The notes under the pieces: generated by a model
What the model was told of the DNA's origin: nothing
Databases searched by the model: none
What the model saw: only the letters and a program-made list of their open reading frames with translations
Shown: positions 45,616 to 54,797 of the stretch, in pieces
How the letters are laid out: each line of letters opens with the position of its first letter
Position numbering within the stretch: the first letter of the stretch is position 1
Translations under genes and position numbers: made by a program
IMG/VR virus record: IMGVR_UViG_3300047550_001767
Coordinates: 24,674 to 88,673 of that record
DNA: 64,000 nucleotides
Reading direction: 5' to 3' (one strand)
Origin: a virus

Positions 45616-45620
45616 AATTT

Positions 45621-45628
45621 TATTTATG
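45621..45628 (-). promoter_or_regulatory. Possible late promoter box (CATAAATA)
   Basis: CATAAATA on the minus strand in the 15 nt gap between gp5 and gp25, only 6 nt before the gp25 ATG. A transcript from here would begin at or inside the gp25 start, so it may instead serve gp6, or be chance. Confidence 0.4.
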
Positions 45629-45630
45629 TA

Positions 45631-48600
45631 TTAAGCAGAACCTTTAATTACGGTACGTTTTATTACGGTCACGTTTGTATTATTATTAGAAACAGCATCA
45701 CTTTCTTGAGTAGAATTTCCATATTCAGCAAGTGCGATAGAAGGATATTTTTCATCTAATTTCTTAAGGGCATCCAAGGCTTTTTGTACCTTAGCGATAG
45801 ATGCGTCCCATGCTGTTTTGAGACTAATAATTTCAGGATCACCAGGAGGATAATTGTTTTGTGCATCTAGGTATTCGCTTTCTGCAAAACTTGCTTCATC
45901 CTCAGCGTCATTTAATTCTTCAGTTAACATATCCTGTTCATCGATATAGGCATTTCTTTCTTCTGTGGCACTATCAACTTCACTAGCCGCTGCCTCATCT
46001 ATTTCGCCAAACTTAGGAGGAGGAATATCAGGGTCATCCAATGTGCTTGCTACAGAATCGGTCAACTCTGATCTATCTACAGTGTTTAATGCTACAGAAG
46101 GCATTTTAACACCTGATCCAGGACTTGCTACTGATCCTAATGCATTTTGCAACTCTGACGCTGCGCCTGCAGGAAGTCCCGAACTTACCAAACTTGACAA
46201 TCCGCCTGCCTGAGCTTTTGCTTTTGAGAGTAAATCTCCTGCCTTGCCTAATAATTCACCAGCCAATCCTGTTAATGCTCCTGCTTGTGATCCTGTTATT
46301 GCACTCTTTAAGTCTCCAATGCCAGGCATATTCGGCATGCCTCCTTTTGCTAAATTTGTAATACTGCCTGCTGCTGCTGCGCCTCCTGGCAAATTACTTA
46401 ATCCGCTAGCCAAAGAAGATACTGTACCTGAAACTAATCCTGTTGCTTTTGCCTTAGCAGCATCAATTAAACCGTTAGTAGCAGTTGGATTATTTAATAA
46501 TGAAGTCGGGCTTGCAAAGGCTCCCGGTGACATTGTAGGGCTATTTGCAAATTTTGACAATTGTCCAGTAGCATTACTTAACACACTTGAACCAACTGAT
46601 GCTAGTCCTTTTGAAGCGTTTACAAGTGAGTCTGCTATGGTACCTGAATTAGGTAAAATGTTTGAACCTAAACCTACATTAGCACCTGTTTGCTGTAACG
46701 TTGACTGCGCAGCCTGTGATAAAGAGTTAGTTGTATCAGAAACAGATGCTAAGGCATTGTCTGCTGCTGCTTGTTTTGCAATGGCTGTTAAGTTTTGTGG
46801 CTTGCCTGCTTCCATTGGTTTAAAACTTGCTGCTATGGCACTAAATGCGCCTGCTGAAACACCTTTTGCTGTATCAATAACATCTGATAACGACGGAGAC
46901 TTTGCTAAGGCCTGCACACTATCTAAACCCTCGCCTATGCCCGCTCCAAAATTGCCTGCACCAATATCGTCCATTACATTGTCTAGACCAGAAAATGAAG
47001 AACTTACACCCAACTTACTTAGTGCGCCGGCATTTACAGCATCTAACGTTTTGGATAAGCCGTTTTTACTAGTTGATAGAACCATGCCTCCTAATTGTGT
47101 TGATACCTCTTTGCCTGATATTACACCTGCTGCTTGTAATTGTGTTTGTGCTTGTTGAAAATTATTTGTCATTAATTGTGTTTGTGCCTGCGTATTTGAT
47201 ACAAGCGAAGGTAAATTTTGTGCGCCGCTATAGCCTGTAAACAAATTTTGTCCCATACTTACCTTAACGTTGCCGCTTTGACCTGCTAGTGAGGTTATTA
47301 AAGGACCCGACCCAGGTTTTAATGCTCCTGCTACCTGCAACTGGTCTGCTGTTAAGGCGTATTTTCCTACTGCTATTGTTGGGCTATTGCCAGGCACATC
47401 GGCAATTGCTGCGCCCTTTTTTACAGCATCTTTTAATGGGCCTTTTCCAGCCTTTTGACTTTGCGCGCCTGCTATTGCTGAAGATACTTTAGAATTAATT
47501 GATGTGCTAGTGCCTTTACTTGATGGTACTGTATTTGTAACCGCTGAGCTAGGTTTACCAGACAATGCACTCGCCGCTTTGTTGTTCGTATTTTTGACGC
47601 TGTTTGCTGGTGCAGAAGGCAATGCGCTACTAGCACTAATAGTGGTTTTTACATCTACGCCTTGACCTGCATTAGCCCATGGTGTATGCGCAGGCGCTCT
47701 GCTAGTGATACTAACCAATTTTGCAGGCGCTGCCAAAAATCCTTTTTGTTTATCAAACAGTGTATCTGTATGTAATGTTTTTTCTATAGCAGGAACTTCT
47801 TGTGGTTTAGTGCTTGTTTGCCCACTGTTTAGGTTAACTTTACTTCCATTTACAAACGCTTCAGCAGACGATGCCATACTTGCTTGACCACCTGACTCAA
47901 CACTATATGCGCCGCCTACCTTAGTAGTATGTTTTCCAGAAGTGAAATTACTATAATTACTACCAACTCTTTGTTTATATTCTTTTTCACTGTTAAGGTG
48001 AATATTTTCACCTTGTAAATTTAAATTTTTAGTAGCATGAATATTAACATCATTATCAGCGTGTAAGTTTAAATCTCCTTGAGTACGAATGTTTACTGAG
48101 TTTGTAGAGTACAAATCAATAGTACCCTCTTTACCTAACTCTATATAACTTTGACCGTTACTATGTAGTAACATTAATGTTTGACCATCGTCACTCATTA
48201 ATATTTGATGTCCTAAACTAGTGCGTATTCTTATAAGTTGGTCACGACCAATAATATCACCGTCATCCATTACAATTGTATGACCGCCTCTACGTGCAAC
48301 AACACGTAATTGTTTAGCGTTATCTGCCTTTAAATTACTAGCAATACTTGTATCGTCGAAACCGCCTTCATATATTGGGCGTCCTGGAGTACTCACACCC
48401 CATCCTACTCTACTTGGACTTTCACGTTGACTGCTTGAACCTATAGGTCCTCTTACAGGATCACGTAATATTCCTTGTTGAAACATGATAGCACTGCTGT
48501 AACTGTGTACAGGTTTTGGTGCTGTTAAGTATTGGCTACTATCGGCAACATCTTTATTATTTGTGTTAATATTAGTTACAGGTAATCGTTTAGCACCACC

Positions 48601-49062
48601 ATAACTATCTGCTTCACCTTTATTAGGTATAATATTATCTACTGCTCCTATAGCAGGAACCATTTGTAGTGCTTCTGGTTCAGGTACACAACCTATATAA
48701 AATCCATAGTTCATGTCACCGTCGACAAATAAACACAATACTGTAGTGCCGATGTCTGGAGGACTCATCCACATACCATAACTGCTGGGATTAGTTTTGT
48801 AAGTACCTAAATCTGTATCTCCTGCATCTGGTCTTGTAAATCCAAAAAATGGACTTAAGAATTTTACCGGGCGCCAGTTATCTTTGTTGTCGGGATCTAT
48901 ACCACTGTTATCCACAATATAAACCATTAAGCGGCCAGAACGTGTAGGATCAACATTATCTTTGACTATACCTAGAGCAGGCGTCATGCGTGGATTGGTG
49001 CCACCGGCATCTGCCTTACTTCTTTTTAATGCGCCTTTTGGTTTAATTACGTCTTGTGCCAT
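45631..49062 (-). CDS. 5: gp5-like baseplate hub/spike protein without lysozyme domain
   Basis: 1143 aa. Residues about 25-135 form the gp5 OB-fold: TPALGIVKDNVDPTRSGRL, LSPFFGFTRP, then MWMSPPDIGTTVLCLFVDGD and YGFYIGCVPEP. About residues 255-400 are the VgrG/gp5-like beta-helix: GHTIVMDDG, LGHQILMSDDGQTL, YIELGKEGTIDLYS, DLNLHADNDVNIHATKNLNL. The 120 residues between them are too short for and do not resemble the T4 lysozyme insert. Residues about 430-1020 are Ala/Gly/Ser/Leu-rich low complexity, and the end is acidic with a coiled-coil-like EYLDAQNN...AKVQKALDALKKLDEKY. The protein should form the central spike that punctures the outer membrane; wall digestion must come from elsewhere. The AGAGGA ribosome site supports the start. 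Confidence 0.85.
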   Translation of the reverse strand: MAQDVIKPKGALKRSKADAGGTNPRMTPALGIVKDNVDPTRSGRLMVYIVDNSGIDPDNKDNWRPVKFLSPFFGFTRPDAGDTDLGTYKTNPSSYGMWMSPPDIGTTVLCLFVDGDMNYGFYIGCVPEPEALQMVPAIGAVDNIIPNKGEADSYGGAKRLPVTNINTNNKDVADSSQYLTAPKPVHSYSSAIMFQQGILRDPVRGPIGSSSQRESPSRVGWGVSTPGRPIYEGGFDDTSIASNLKADNAKQLRVVARRGGHTIVMDDGDIIGRDQLIRIRTSLGHQILMSDDGQTLMLLHSNGQSYIELGKEGTIDLYSTNSVNIRTQGDLNLHADNDVNIHATKNLNLQGENIHLNSEKEYKQRVGSNYSNFTSGKHTTKVGGAYSVESGGQASMASSAEAFVNGSKVNLNSGQTSTKPQEVPAIEKTLHTDTLFDKQKGFLAAPAKLVSITSRAPAHTPWANAGQGVDVKTTISASSALPSAPANSVKNTNNKAASALSGKPSSAVTNTVPSSKGTSTSINSKVSSAIAGAQSQKAGKGPLKDAVKKGAAIADVPGNSPTIAVGKYALTADQLQVAGALKPGSGPLITSLAGQSGNVKVSMGQNLFTGYSGAQNLPSLVSNTQAQTQLMTNNFQQAQTQLQAAGVISGKEVSTQLGGMVLSTSKNGLSKTLDAVNAGALSKLGVSSSFSGLDNVMDDIGAGNFGAGIGEGLDSVQALAKSPSLSDVIDTAKGVSAGAFSAIAASFKPMEAGKPQNLTAIAKQAAADNALASVSDTTNSLSQAAQSTLQQTGANVGLGSNILPNSGTIADSLVNASKGLASVGSSVLSNATGQLSKFANSPTMSPGAFASPTSLLNNPTATNGLIDAAKAKATGLVSGTVSSLASGLSNLPGGAAAAGSITNLAKGGMPNMPGIGDLKSAITGSQAGALTGLAGELLGKAGDLLSKAKAQAGGLSSLVSSGLPAGAASELQNALGSVASPGSGVKMPSVALNTVDRSELTDSVASTLDDPDIPPPKFGEIDEAAASEVDSATEERNAYIDEQDMLTEELNDAEDEASFAESEYLDAQNNYPPGDPEIISLKTAWDASIAKVQKALDALKKLDEKYPSIALAEYGNSTQESDAVSNNNTNVTVIKRTVIKGSA

Positions 49063-49065
49063 TTA

Positions 49066-51444
49066 TTATCCTCTTCTATCAGGATCATCCTCAGCGAACG
49101 GATCATCACTTAACTTATCTTCACCAACATCTGTTTCAAGGTCATCGTCATTACTACCTTGTTTCTCTTGAGTTTGTTTAGCCGTACTATCATCTGAACC
49201 TGGTTCACCCATATCAAATGTAGGGCCTACTAATGTTAGTGTTTGTTCAAATTTACCTTGTGAGAATGTACTTTCAACTTCTGTTAGCATCCAAATTACA
49301 GCACCCTGTGCCATATCTTTGATATATTGGGGGTAGTTTAAAAACAAAATGGATTCGTTTATATCCATTACACCTGTTTCATTATTATAATCAACTGCTT
49401 CTTTAAATGCCACTTCAATATAAACTTGACCACCGCTTGCACTAATAGTATATCCGTCAGTGCCATAAAATTTACTATAGAATTGTGTTAGGGATGTTTG
49501 TGCATCTCTCATTAAAAAGTCAGGATCTCCTAAAATTCTTATACGACCATTGCAATAAGCACCGTCATCCTGCAAACTTGTAACCACACTATTTTGTGCT
49601 TCTAAACTTATACCTAATCCACCCATCTTACTTGTATTATTTGTTGCACCTGTTCTTACACTTGCGCCGCCGGCTACTGCTGTGCCGGCACTTGTGTCTT
49701 TACTTCCGGGCGGTGGTGGATCACTTTTTGTTCCGCTATTACCGGCTGTTGCTTTAGAATTTCCTGTTGCTGAGCCTGATGTGCCTTGTGCGTTAGCATC
49801 ACTTCCTTGACCTTCTCTTTCTGCACCGGGATTTTCTGTAGTGCCTATAGGTTTAAATTCTTCTTGGGTCATGCCTAAAACAGTGTTAAAATACAAATTA
49901 TCAAATGTTAATGTATAATCTAGTACTTCACTATTTTGACCTGTAAAATAATAATCATATCTTTTATGTGGACCATAATATTTGGTAGTATCTGGCGCAA
50001 ATGGAGTTGCTACGCTAGGTATATCATATACAGTAATAACAAATGTTTGTTCATATGCCCAATCTTTAATTTTGTCGTCCCAATAACATGCAGTAATATC
50101 GCTATTGATACTAAACCACGCTAGTGGAAAAGGATCTTCTACTGAAGATTGAACATAACCCTTTTTAGTAGGGTCAGGTTGTTTTGCATTAGAATAAACT
50201 GTTTGCAAAGATTGTTCCATGTACTGACTTTTTTTAATAATTGTTTCTATCATCTGCACGATAGATTCATCATTGTTAAAAGTAAACATTCTTTCATTTG
50301 GGTCAGGTGGTTTATTACTTTTAGCATCAGTAGATTCTGATGTAGTTTTTGCTCCGCTACCTGGCCAGCGCCATTTATCTAAATCTGATTGTGTAACTAT
50401 ACTTGCTAAACCAATTCTTTCATAAGCATCGCCTTGATACATAATGCTGTAAATATTCGGTACTTTAGCATCAGGTGGTTTTTTATTGACTTTATCTTGT
50501 TCAAGTTTGTTTAATTTTGTAATTAATCCTTCTGGACCTTGAAGTACATCATCTACTGTTCTTCCCTGAACTTTTACTCCAGTAGGCACACGACCGCGCT
50601 TTACACCTAATAAAGATTGAGCATTAATGCCTGTTGCTTCAATATTATAAACTGTGGCTTTGCCGTCTAATTTAAATCTTACATTAGTAAATTGTATATC
50701 GTAAAATTGCTCAAACAACGCACCACTGCCTAAAGGATCAATTGGTTCACCGTATAAACTATCTCCAGATTGTACTATTCTACCATCAATATCATAGCCA
50801 TAAAATCGTATGCCTAAAATATAAATTTGTTTAAATTGGTCACTTAATTCTTTATATGCAGTATTATCGGTATATGCTTTTAAAGCATCTGCTGCTCTTT
50901 TTAATTTTGTAAGAAAGCTAAAACCATATGGCTCTGTAATTTGAAAACTTAAAGAGGGTATACAACTAACATCTGTACCAGTGCCTGCACTGCCAATTAC
51001 AGTATTATATTTGAGATTATCAATATAATAGTCAACTTCAAATCCTGGTGCTCGTCTATCAGTGCTGTTGTTAATGCCACCACTTTGCGCTATAATATAT
51101 GCGCCGGCGCCTGATCCATCTTCATTAATAGTTTGTAATGCTTTAATATTTTGTCTGCCGCTTGCTACGAATTCACTATATGCATCTGGCGTAATCATAT
51201 ACAATGTAAGATTATACGTGTAACTTGCTAACTTACTTAAAGGATTATATAATCTTCTACCCGGTCTATCTGCTCCGCCAAACCCTGCTTTTCCTGGACT
51301 AGCAACTGTTCCTGTGGCATTTCCGCGACTTGATACTGAAGTTGCAACTCCGCTGCCTGAAGGTATTACATTTTGATTTTGATTTAATGATGATTTTGCC
51401 AGACTATTTAAATCATCGTCTGCAAGGTTAGCGTTCAAAGCCAT
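49066..51444 (-). CDS. Baseplate hub-like structural protein (unassigned), 792 aa
   Basis: No firm family. A Gly/Ser-rich N-terminal tail (about 75 residues) precedes SKLASYTYNLTLYMITPDAY, a start I associate with large baseplate proteins of T4-like marine phages. Residues about 100-330 contain beta-rich text such as GFEVDYYIDNLKYN and FYDIQFTNVRFKLDGKA. A Gly/Asn/Ser linker follows around 535-610, then ILGDPDFLMRDAQTSL, which recalls gp27-like or hub beta domains, and an acidic tail (DDDLETDVGEDKLSDDPF). It lies directly before gp5 in transcription order, where a hub partner of the spike (gp27 role) is expected. That role is inferred from position. Confidence 0.6.
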   Translation of the reverse strand: MALNANLADDDLNSLAKSSLNQNQNVIPSGSGVATSVSSRGNATGTVASPGKAGFGGADRPGRRLYNPLSKLASYTYNLTLYMITPDAYSEFVASGRQNIKALQTINEDGSGAGAYIIAQSGGINNSTDRRAPGFEVDYYIDNLKYNTVIGSAGTGTDVSCIPSLSFQITEPYGFSFLTKLKRAADALKAYTDNTAYKELSDQFKQIYILGIRFYGYDIDGRIVQSGDSLYGEPIDPLGSGALFEQFYDIQFTNVRFKLDGKATVYNIEATGINAQSLLGVKRGRVPTGVKVQGRTVDDVLQGPEGLITKLNKLEQDKVNKKPPDAKVPNIYSIMYQGDAYERIGLASIVTQSDLDKWRWPGSGAKTTSESTDAKSNKPPDPNERMFTFNNDESIVQMIETIIKKSQYMEQSLQTVYSNAKQPDPTKKGYVQSSVEDPFPLAWFSINSDITACYWDDKIKDWAYEQTFVITVYDIPSVATPFAPDTTKYYGPHKRYDYYFTGQNSEVLDYTLTFDNLYFNTVLGMTQEEFKPIGTTENPGAEREGQGSDANAQGTSGSATGNSKATAGNSGTKSDPPPPGSKDTSAGTAVAGGASVRTGATNNTSKMGGLGISLEAQNSVVTSLQDDGAYCNGRIRILGDPDFLMRDAQTSLTQFYSKFYGTDGYTISASGGQVYIEVAFKEAVDYNNETGVMDINESILFLNYPQYIKDMAQGAVIWMLTEVESTFSQGKFEQTLTLVGPTFDMGEPGSDDSTAKQTQEKQGSNDDDLETDVGEDKLSDDPFAEDDPDRRG

Positions 51445-51446
51445 TG

Positions 51447-51761
51447 TTAAATACCTAATACTTGTTTAAGTGTATCCAATTTAGGCACATAAAATTCTAC
51501 GCCAGTCTTAAAATCAAAATAAGGATCAGGCCCTAAACGATTGGGATTTCGTGCAGCAAATACCCACCAAAGCCTACTATCATTGTATAAGTGGAAGGCT
51601 AACAAATCTGGACGATATTGATATACTGCCGGTAATACATAAAGTACATCGCTAGGCTGACTTGGTATAGGTCTGTTTACCATAAAGTCTAAAAACTTTT
51701 TGTTAAACACTCCCGTATCCTTATAGGGACTAGTTTTTGGATATAAGTTATTTGTAGCCAT
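51447..51761 (-). CDS. 53: Baseplate wedge protein gp53-like
   Basis: 104 aa, shorter than T4 gp53 (196). The core block is clear: YRPDLLAFHLYNDSRLWWVF, then ARNPNRLGPDPYFDFKTGVE and FYVPKLDTL. This pattern (a YRPDLLAxxLYGxxxLWWVxxxxN block ending in an IYIP strand) is shared by gp53 and LysM-like baseplate proteins. gp53 binds gp6 and gp25 to join neighbouring wedges. It overlaps the upstream gene by 1 nt and is followed 2 nt later by the 792 aa gene. The shorter form without the C-terminal half is common outside enteric T4 phages. Confidence 0.82.
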   Translation of the reverse strand: MATNNLYPKTSPYKDTGVFNKKFLDFMVNRPIPSQPSDVLYVLPAVYQYRPDLLAFHLYNDSRLWWVFAARNPNRLGPDPYFDFKTGVEFYVPKLDTLKQVLGI

Positions 51762-52693
51762 TACCAGAATCCTGCCGTGCCATTATTTGAACCATTTAAG
51801 ATAGCGCCATTACCATATTCAGTAACACTAAATCTGTTGCTTACGTCATATCTACTTACTATTGGTATGGCTGAAAAACTAATATTAATTTTAGTTGGTA
51901 CATACGTTGGATCTTTTGTTCCAGGTGGAACTCTTGAATTAAAGCCTGAGTTTGTAAATGCTGGTTTAGGCAAAACGCCGCCGGGCATTAATCCAGTTGC
52001 TTGTATGAGTCCTTGTGCTGTGCTGCCTAAAGATTTCACTGCTCCTTGTGCTAATGTTTGTACTACTTTATCAAACAAACCCAACGTCTTTTTAGGTTTT
52101 TGTATATCAGCGGTTTCTGCTCTACTTACACCGGAAGGTAAAGTTATTGCTCCTGCTCTAATATAATCTACGTCTGTAGGTAAATTATATGTAAAATTTG
52201 AGATTGCTAAAGGATGTTCGTTAAATTGATACTCACCTAAACCGGTTAGATAACACAATGGTGGAGGAGTACCTGGTTTAGGATACTCATCTTGACCATA
52301 AAACATTTTAGTTACTGATCTTAAAAAATGTATGACTGCCAATAGGTAATTTGCCTCTGCCGTATCTTGGGCAGTAAAATCACATGTTATACTAATACTA
52401 TCAACATTGCTGCTTTCGTATTGAAATATTTTATAGTTAGTATGTACCGGAGCCACACTTTGATAATTTGCAGCGTATGTAACTGTGATATTTGGAGTAT
52501 ATGGGAAAATTATACCGTCTGTTGCAGCCAATGGCGACAACAAAATATTATTAGGATCGTTATAAAGATAGGTTGCACCACGTGCTAATCTAAGGCGAAC
52601 ACGCCAGTCTTTTTGCTGTTCGTAGTTTGTACTATCTTGTAGGGTAGCCTGTTCTCTGGCTTGCTCTGTTGCTGATGGTATTCCCTGTGCCAT
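51761..52693 (-). CDS. Baseplate tail-tube junction protein (gp48/gp54-like, putative)
   Basis: 310 aa. The pattern KDWRVRLRLARGATY, then GIIFPYTPNITVTYAANYQS, SITCDFTAQDTAEANYLLAV, IHFLRSVTKMFYG and LPTDVDYIRAG fits the tube-baseplate proteins that T4-like marine phages carry as gp48 (from memory of the family). About residues 205-260 are a Gly/Pro-rich helix-loop insert. A late ISFSAIPIVSRYDVSNRFSV strand closes the fold. gp48 and gp54 sit between the hub and the first tube ring. It is the first gene of the leftward baseplate operon and has a GATAAATA box 48 nt upstream. gp54 is an equal alternative. Confidence 0.6.
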   Translation of the reverse strand: MAQGIPSATEQAREQATLQDSTNYEQQKDWRVRLRLARGATYLYNDPNNILLSPLAATDGIIFPYTPNITVTYAANYQSVAPVHTNYKIFQYESSNVDSISITCDFTAQDTAEANYLLAVIHFLRSVTKMFYGQDEYPKPGTPPPLCYLTGLGEYQFNEHPLAISNFTYNLPTDVDYIRAGAITLPSGVSRAETADIQKPKKTLGLFDKVVQTLAQGAVKSLGSTAQGLIQATGLMPGGVLPKPAFTNSGFNSRVPPGTKDPTYVPTKINISFSAIPIVSRYDVSNRFSVTEYGNGAILNGSNNGTAGFW

Positions 52694-52717
52694 ATAATTC
52701 CTTTACAGTTCTATATG

Positions 52718-52725
52718 TATAAATA
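52718..52725 (+). promoter_or_regulatory. Possible late promoter box before gp55 (TATAAATA)
   Basis: An exact TATAAATA on the plus strand, 112 nt before the gp55 ATG and facing the minus-strand box at 52741. It could let gp55 stimulate its own late synthesis. Confidence 0.42.
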
Positions 52726-52740
52726 GACTGTCTTGTGTAT

Positions 52741-52748
52741 TATTTATC
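52741..52748 (-). promoter_or_regulatory. T4-type late promoter box (GATAAATA) for the baseplate operon
   Basis: GATAAATA followed by ATAC on the minus strand, 48 nt before the first baseplate gene, in the 143 nt gap that divides the leftward tail genes from the rightward gp55. Good position and spacing for a late start. Confidence 0.62.
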
Positions 52749-52780
52749 GCCCTAAAAATCACCGTTTTTCTATTGCAGGC

Positions 52781-52809
52781 TTGACATAATCTGTCAGGTC
52801 ATGTATCAT
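52781..52809 (+). promoter_or_regulatory. Sigma70-type promoter for gp55
   Basis: TTGACA at 52781-52786, a 17 nt spacer, then TATCAT at 52804-52809. The -35 is a perfect consensus and the -10 has five of six TATAAT bases by position except one. The predicted start (about 52816) lies before the gp55 ribosome site. This would let host RNA polymerase make the late sigma factor early. Confidence 0.72.
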
Positions 52810-52836
52810 TTTTACAACACAATAACAAGAGGAACT

Positions 52837-53733
52837 ATGTCTACTGCTAAGAAACCTGTTAACTATCTAAACAATAAAGATATTCTAAAAGAGATACATG
52901 CCAGCAAAACTACATATTGCTGCTATAGCCGTCAAGAATATCATCAATATGATCTAATCATTGACATGCCACAGAGCCCATTGGAAAAGTCATTAGATCA
53001 ACTAATAAGACCCAAAAACATCAAGGCTGCTAGAGAAGCAAGAGCAGCAAGAATTTTAAATCAAACTGGACAAGAAGTTAAATTAAAGGATATACCCGTA
53101 ACCGATCTTGTATTTCGTGTTATGACTTGGGATCATATTCCAGTAAGCCCAAAGCAACCACGCAAGGTTGTTAAAAAGAAAACAGCAAAAGACATATTAG
53201 AATTCGATGACCAAGAAGAAGAAAGTCTATTTGAAGATTTAGAACTTGAAGATACTAAGGACGATGTTGATGACATGGTTCATGTCAAGGTCAACTTCCC
53301 ACCATTCCAACACTACAAATTAGATGAAAACAATAGTGCAATTTGTGTTGGCAAAAGTCATTGGAAGGGCGGTGTAAAGACTGGTGAGTTTAGTAAGGAT
53401 CATGGAAAGATTACTGACAAACTAGCCCGCATGTTCATTATGTTGTGTGAAAAGTATGCCATGAAGTTCAACTGGCGTGGTTATACTTACAATGATGAAA
53501 TGCGTAATAGCGCAATTTTACAGCTAACTTATGTTGGATTACGATTCAATGAAGCCAAGAGTGCTAACCCATTCGCATACTACACAGCCGCTATTACAAA
53601 TAGTTTCTGCCGCGTGTTGAATACTGAAAAGCGTAATCAAAATATCCGTGACGATATTTTAGAAATGAATGGATTGAACCCGAGTTACACACGCCAAATG
53701 CGTGATATGAAATTTGATAGTTATGAAGAATAA
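52837..53733 (+). CDS. 55: Late transcription sigma factor gp55-like
   Basis: 298 aa from the ATG at 52837; T4 gp55 has 185. I chose this start because AAGAGGA lies 4-10 nt upstream, and because a start at 52801 would sit inside the promoter. The C-terminal 130 residues carry the sigma-like region: KFNWRGYTYNDEMRNSAIL, NEAKSANPFAYYTAAITNSF, then TEKRNQNIRDDILEMNGLN. The WRGYTYxDEM...NPFAYxT pattern is typical of gp55 and related phage sigma factors (region 2-like). The N-terminal 100 residues are Lys-rich and acidic by turns and unmatched. gp55 directs host core polymerase to TATAAATA boxes with gp33 and gp45, which were not seen here. Confidence 0.88.
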   Translation: MSTAKKPVNYLNNKDILKEIHASKTTYCCYSRQEYHQYDLIIDMPQSPLEKSLDQLIRPKNIKAAREARAARILNQTGQEVKLKDIPVTDLVFRVMTWDHIPVSPKQPRKVVKKKTAKDILEFDDQEEESLFEDLELEDTKDDVDDMVHVKVNFPPFQHYKLDENNSAICVGKSHWKGGVKTGEFSKDHGKITDKLARMFIMLCEKYAMKFNWRGYTYNDEMRNSAILQLTYVGLRFNEAKSANPFAYYTAAITNSFCRVLNTEKRNQNIRDDILEMNGLNPSYTRQMRDMKFDSYEE

Positions 53734-53777
53734 CCAAAAAACTTTAATAAAATCAATAACTTAGATAAACTATATAG

Positions 53778-54797
53778 ATGTCCAACTTATTTAAGAAGGC
53801 AGCGGTCTTTACAGATATACACTTTGGCTTAAAATCAAACAGTCTTGAACACAATCAAGATTGTGCCGATTTCGTTGATTGGTTTATAGAGACTGCTAAG
53901 GCAGAAGGTTGCGAGACTTGCTTTTTCTTGGGTGATTACAATCACCATCGTGCAAGTATCAACATACACACTATGCAGTATGGTCTACGTGCTTTAGAAA
54001 AACTAAACGACAATTTTGATGTGGTATACTTTATTCCAGGTAACCACGACTTATATTATCGTGACCGTAGAGATATACATAGTGTTGAATGGGCAAAACA
54101 TCTAAAAAATGTAGTGATTGTAAATGATTGGTTCAGTCAAGATGACGTAACAATTGCGCCATGGTTAGTAGGAGATGAATACAAGAAACTGCTCAAGATC
54201 AAATCAACGAAATATTTGTTTTCGCATCTTGAGTTGCCACGCTTCTACATGAACGCAATGGTAGAGATGCCAGATCACGGTGAAATTAATGATGAGCATG
54301 TTAAAGGATTTGAACAAGTATACAGCGGGCATTTTCATAAACGTCAAGCAAGAAAGAATATTTGGTATATGGGCAATGCTTTCCCACATAACTATGCAGA
54401 TGCAGGTGATGACGCACGTGGTATGATGATACTTGAATGGGGAGTTGATCCTATATTCAAATCATGGCCTAAACAACCTGTATTTCGTGTCTATAAACTT
54501 AGTGATGTGCTTGAAAATCCAGATGGATTATTATTGCCAAGAAGTAGCGTAAGAGTTCATCTCAATATAGAAATAAGTTATGAAGAGGCAAACTTTATTA
54601 AAGAGCAACTTATTCCAAAACATCAACTACGTGAAATGGCATTAATACCTATAAAATTAGATCAACATCAACTTGATCTTGCGCCGGGCGAGTTGAAATT
54701 TGAAAGTGTTGATCAAATAATAACAGATCAAATAAGCAACATAGAGAGTCAATTTTACGACCACAAATTACTATTAGAAATATATAGGAATTTGTAA
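53778..54797 (+). CDS. 47: Recombination endonuclease subunit gp47 (Mre11/SbcD-like)
   Basis: 339 aa, matching T4 gp47 (339). Metallophosphoesterase motifs are all present: FTDIHFG (D13, H15), FLGDYNHH (D53), PGNHD (residues 88-91), FSHLELP, and SGHFHKRQ near residue 188. With gp46 it forms the Mre11-Rad50-type complex that resects DNA ends for recombination-dependent replication. In T4 gp47 and gp46 are almost adjacent; here two glycosyltransferase-like genes lie between them (54798-56848). The gene starts 44 nt after gp55 without a clear promoter, so it is probably on the gp55 transcript. Confidence 0.93.
   Translation: MSNLFKKAAVFTDIHFGLKSNSLEHNQDCADFVDWFIETAKAEGCETCFFLGDYNHHRASINIHTMQYGLRALEKLNDNFDVVYFIPGNHDLYYRDRRDIHSVEWAKHLKNVVIVNDWFSQDDVTIAPWLVGDEYKKLLKIKSTKYLFSHLELPRFYMNAMVEMPDHGEINDEHVKGFEQVYSGHFHKRQARKNIWYMGNAFPHNYADAGDDARGMMILEWGVDPIFKSWPKQPVFRVYKLSDVLENPDGLLLPRSSVRVHLNIEISYEEANFIKEQLIPKHQLREMALIPIKLDQHQLDLAPGELKFESVDQIITDQISNIESQFYDHKLLLEIYRNL

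Noticed and set aside
46244-47158. 304 aa plus-strand open frame
   Set aside because: It is the antisense shadow of the low-complexity part of gp5; Ala/Pro/Leu-rich from reversed Gly/Ala/Ser codons.
45631-49062. Lysozyme domain in the gp5 protein
   Set aside because: The segment between OB-fold and beta-helix is too short and lacks lysozyme-like text.
52801-52836. Earlier ATG for gp55
   Set aside because: It lies within the sigma70 promoter; the ATG at 52837 has a strong AAGAGGA site.
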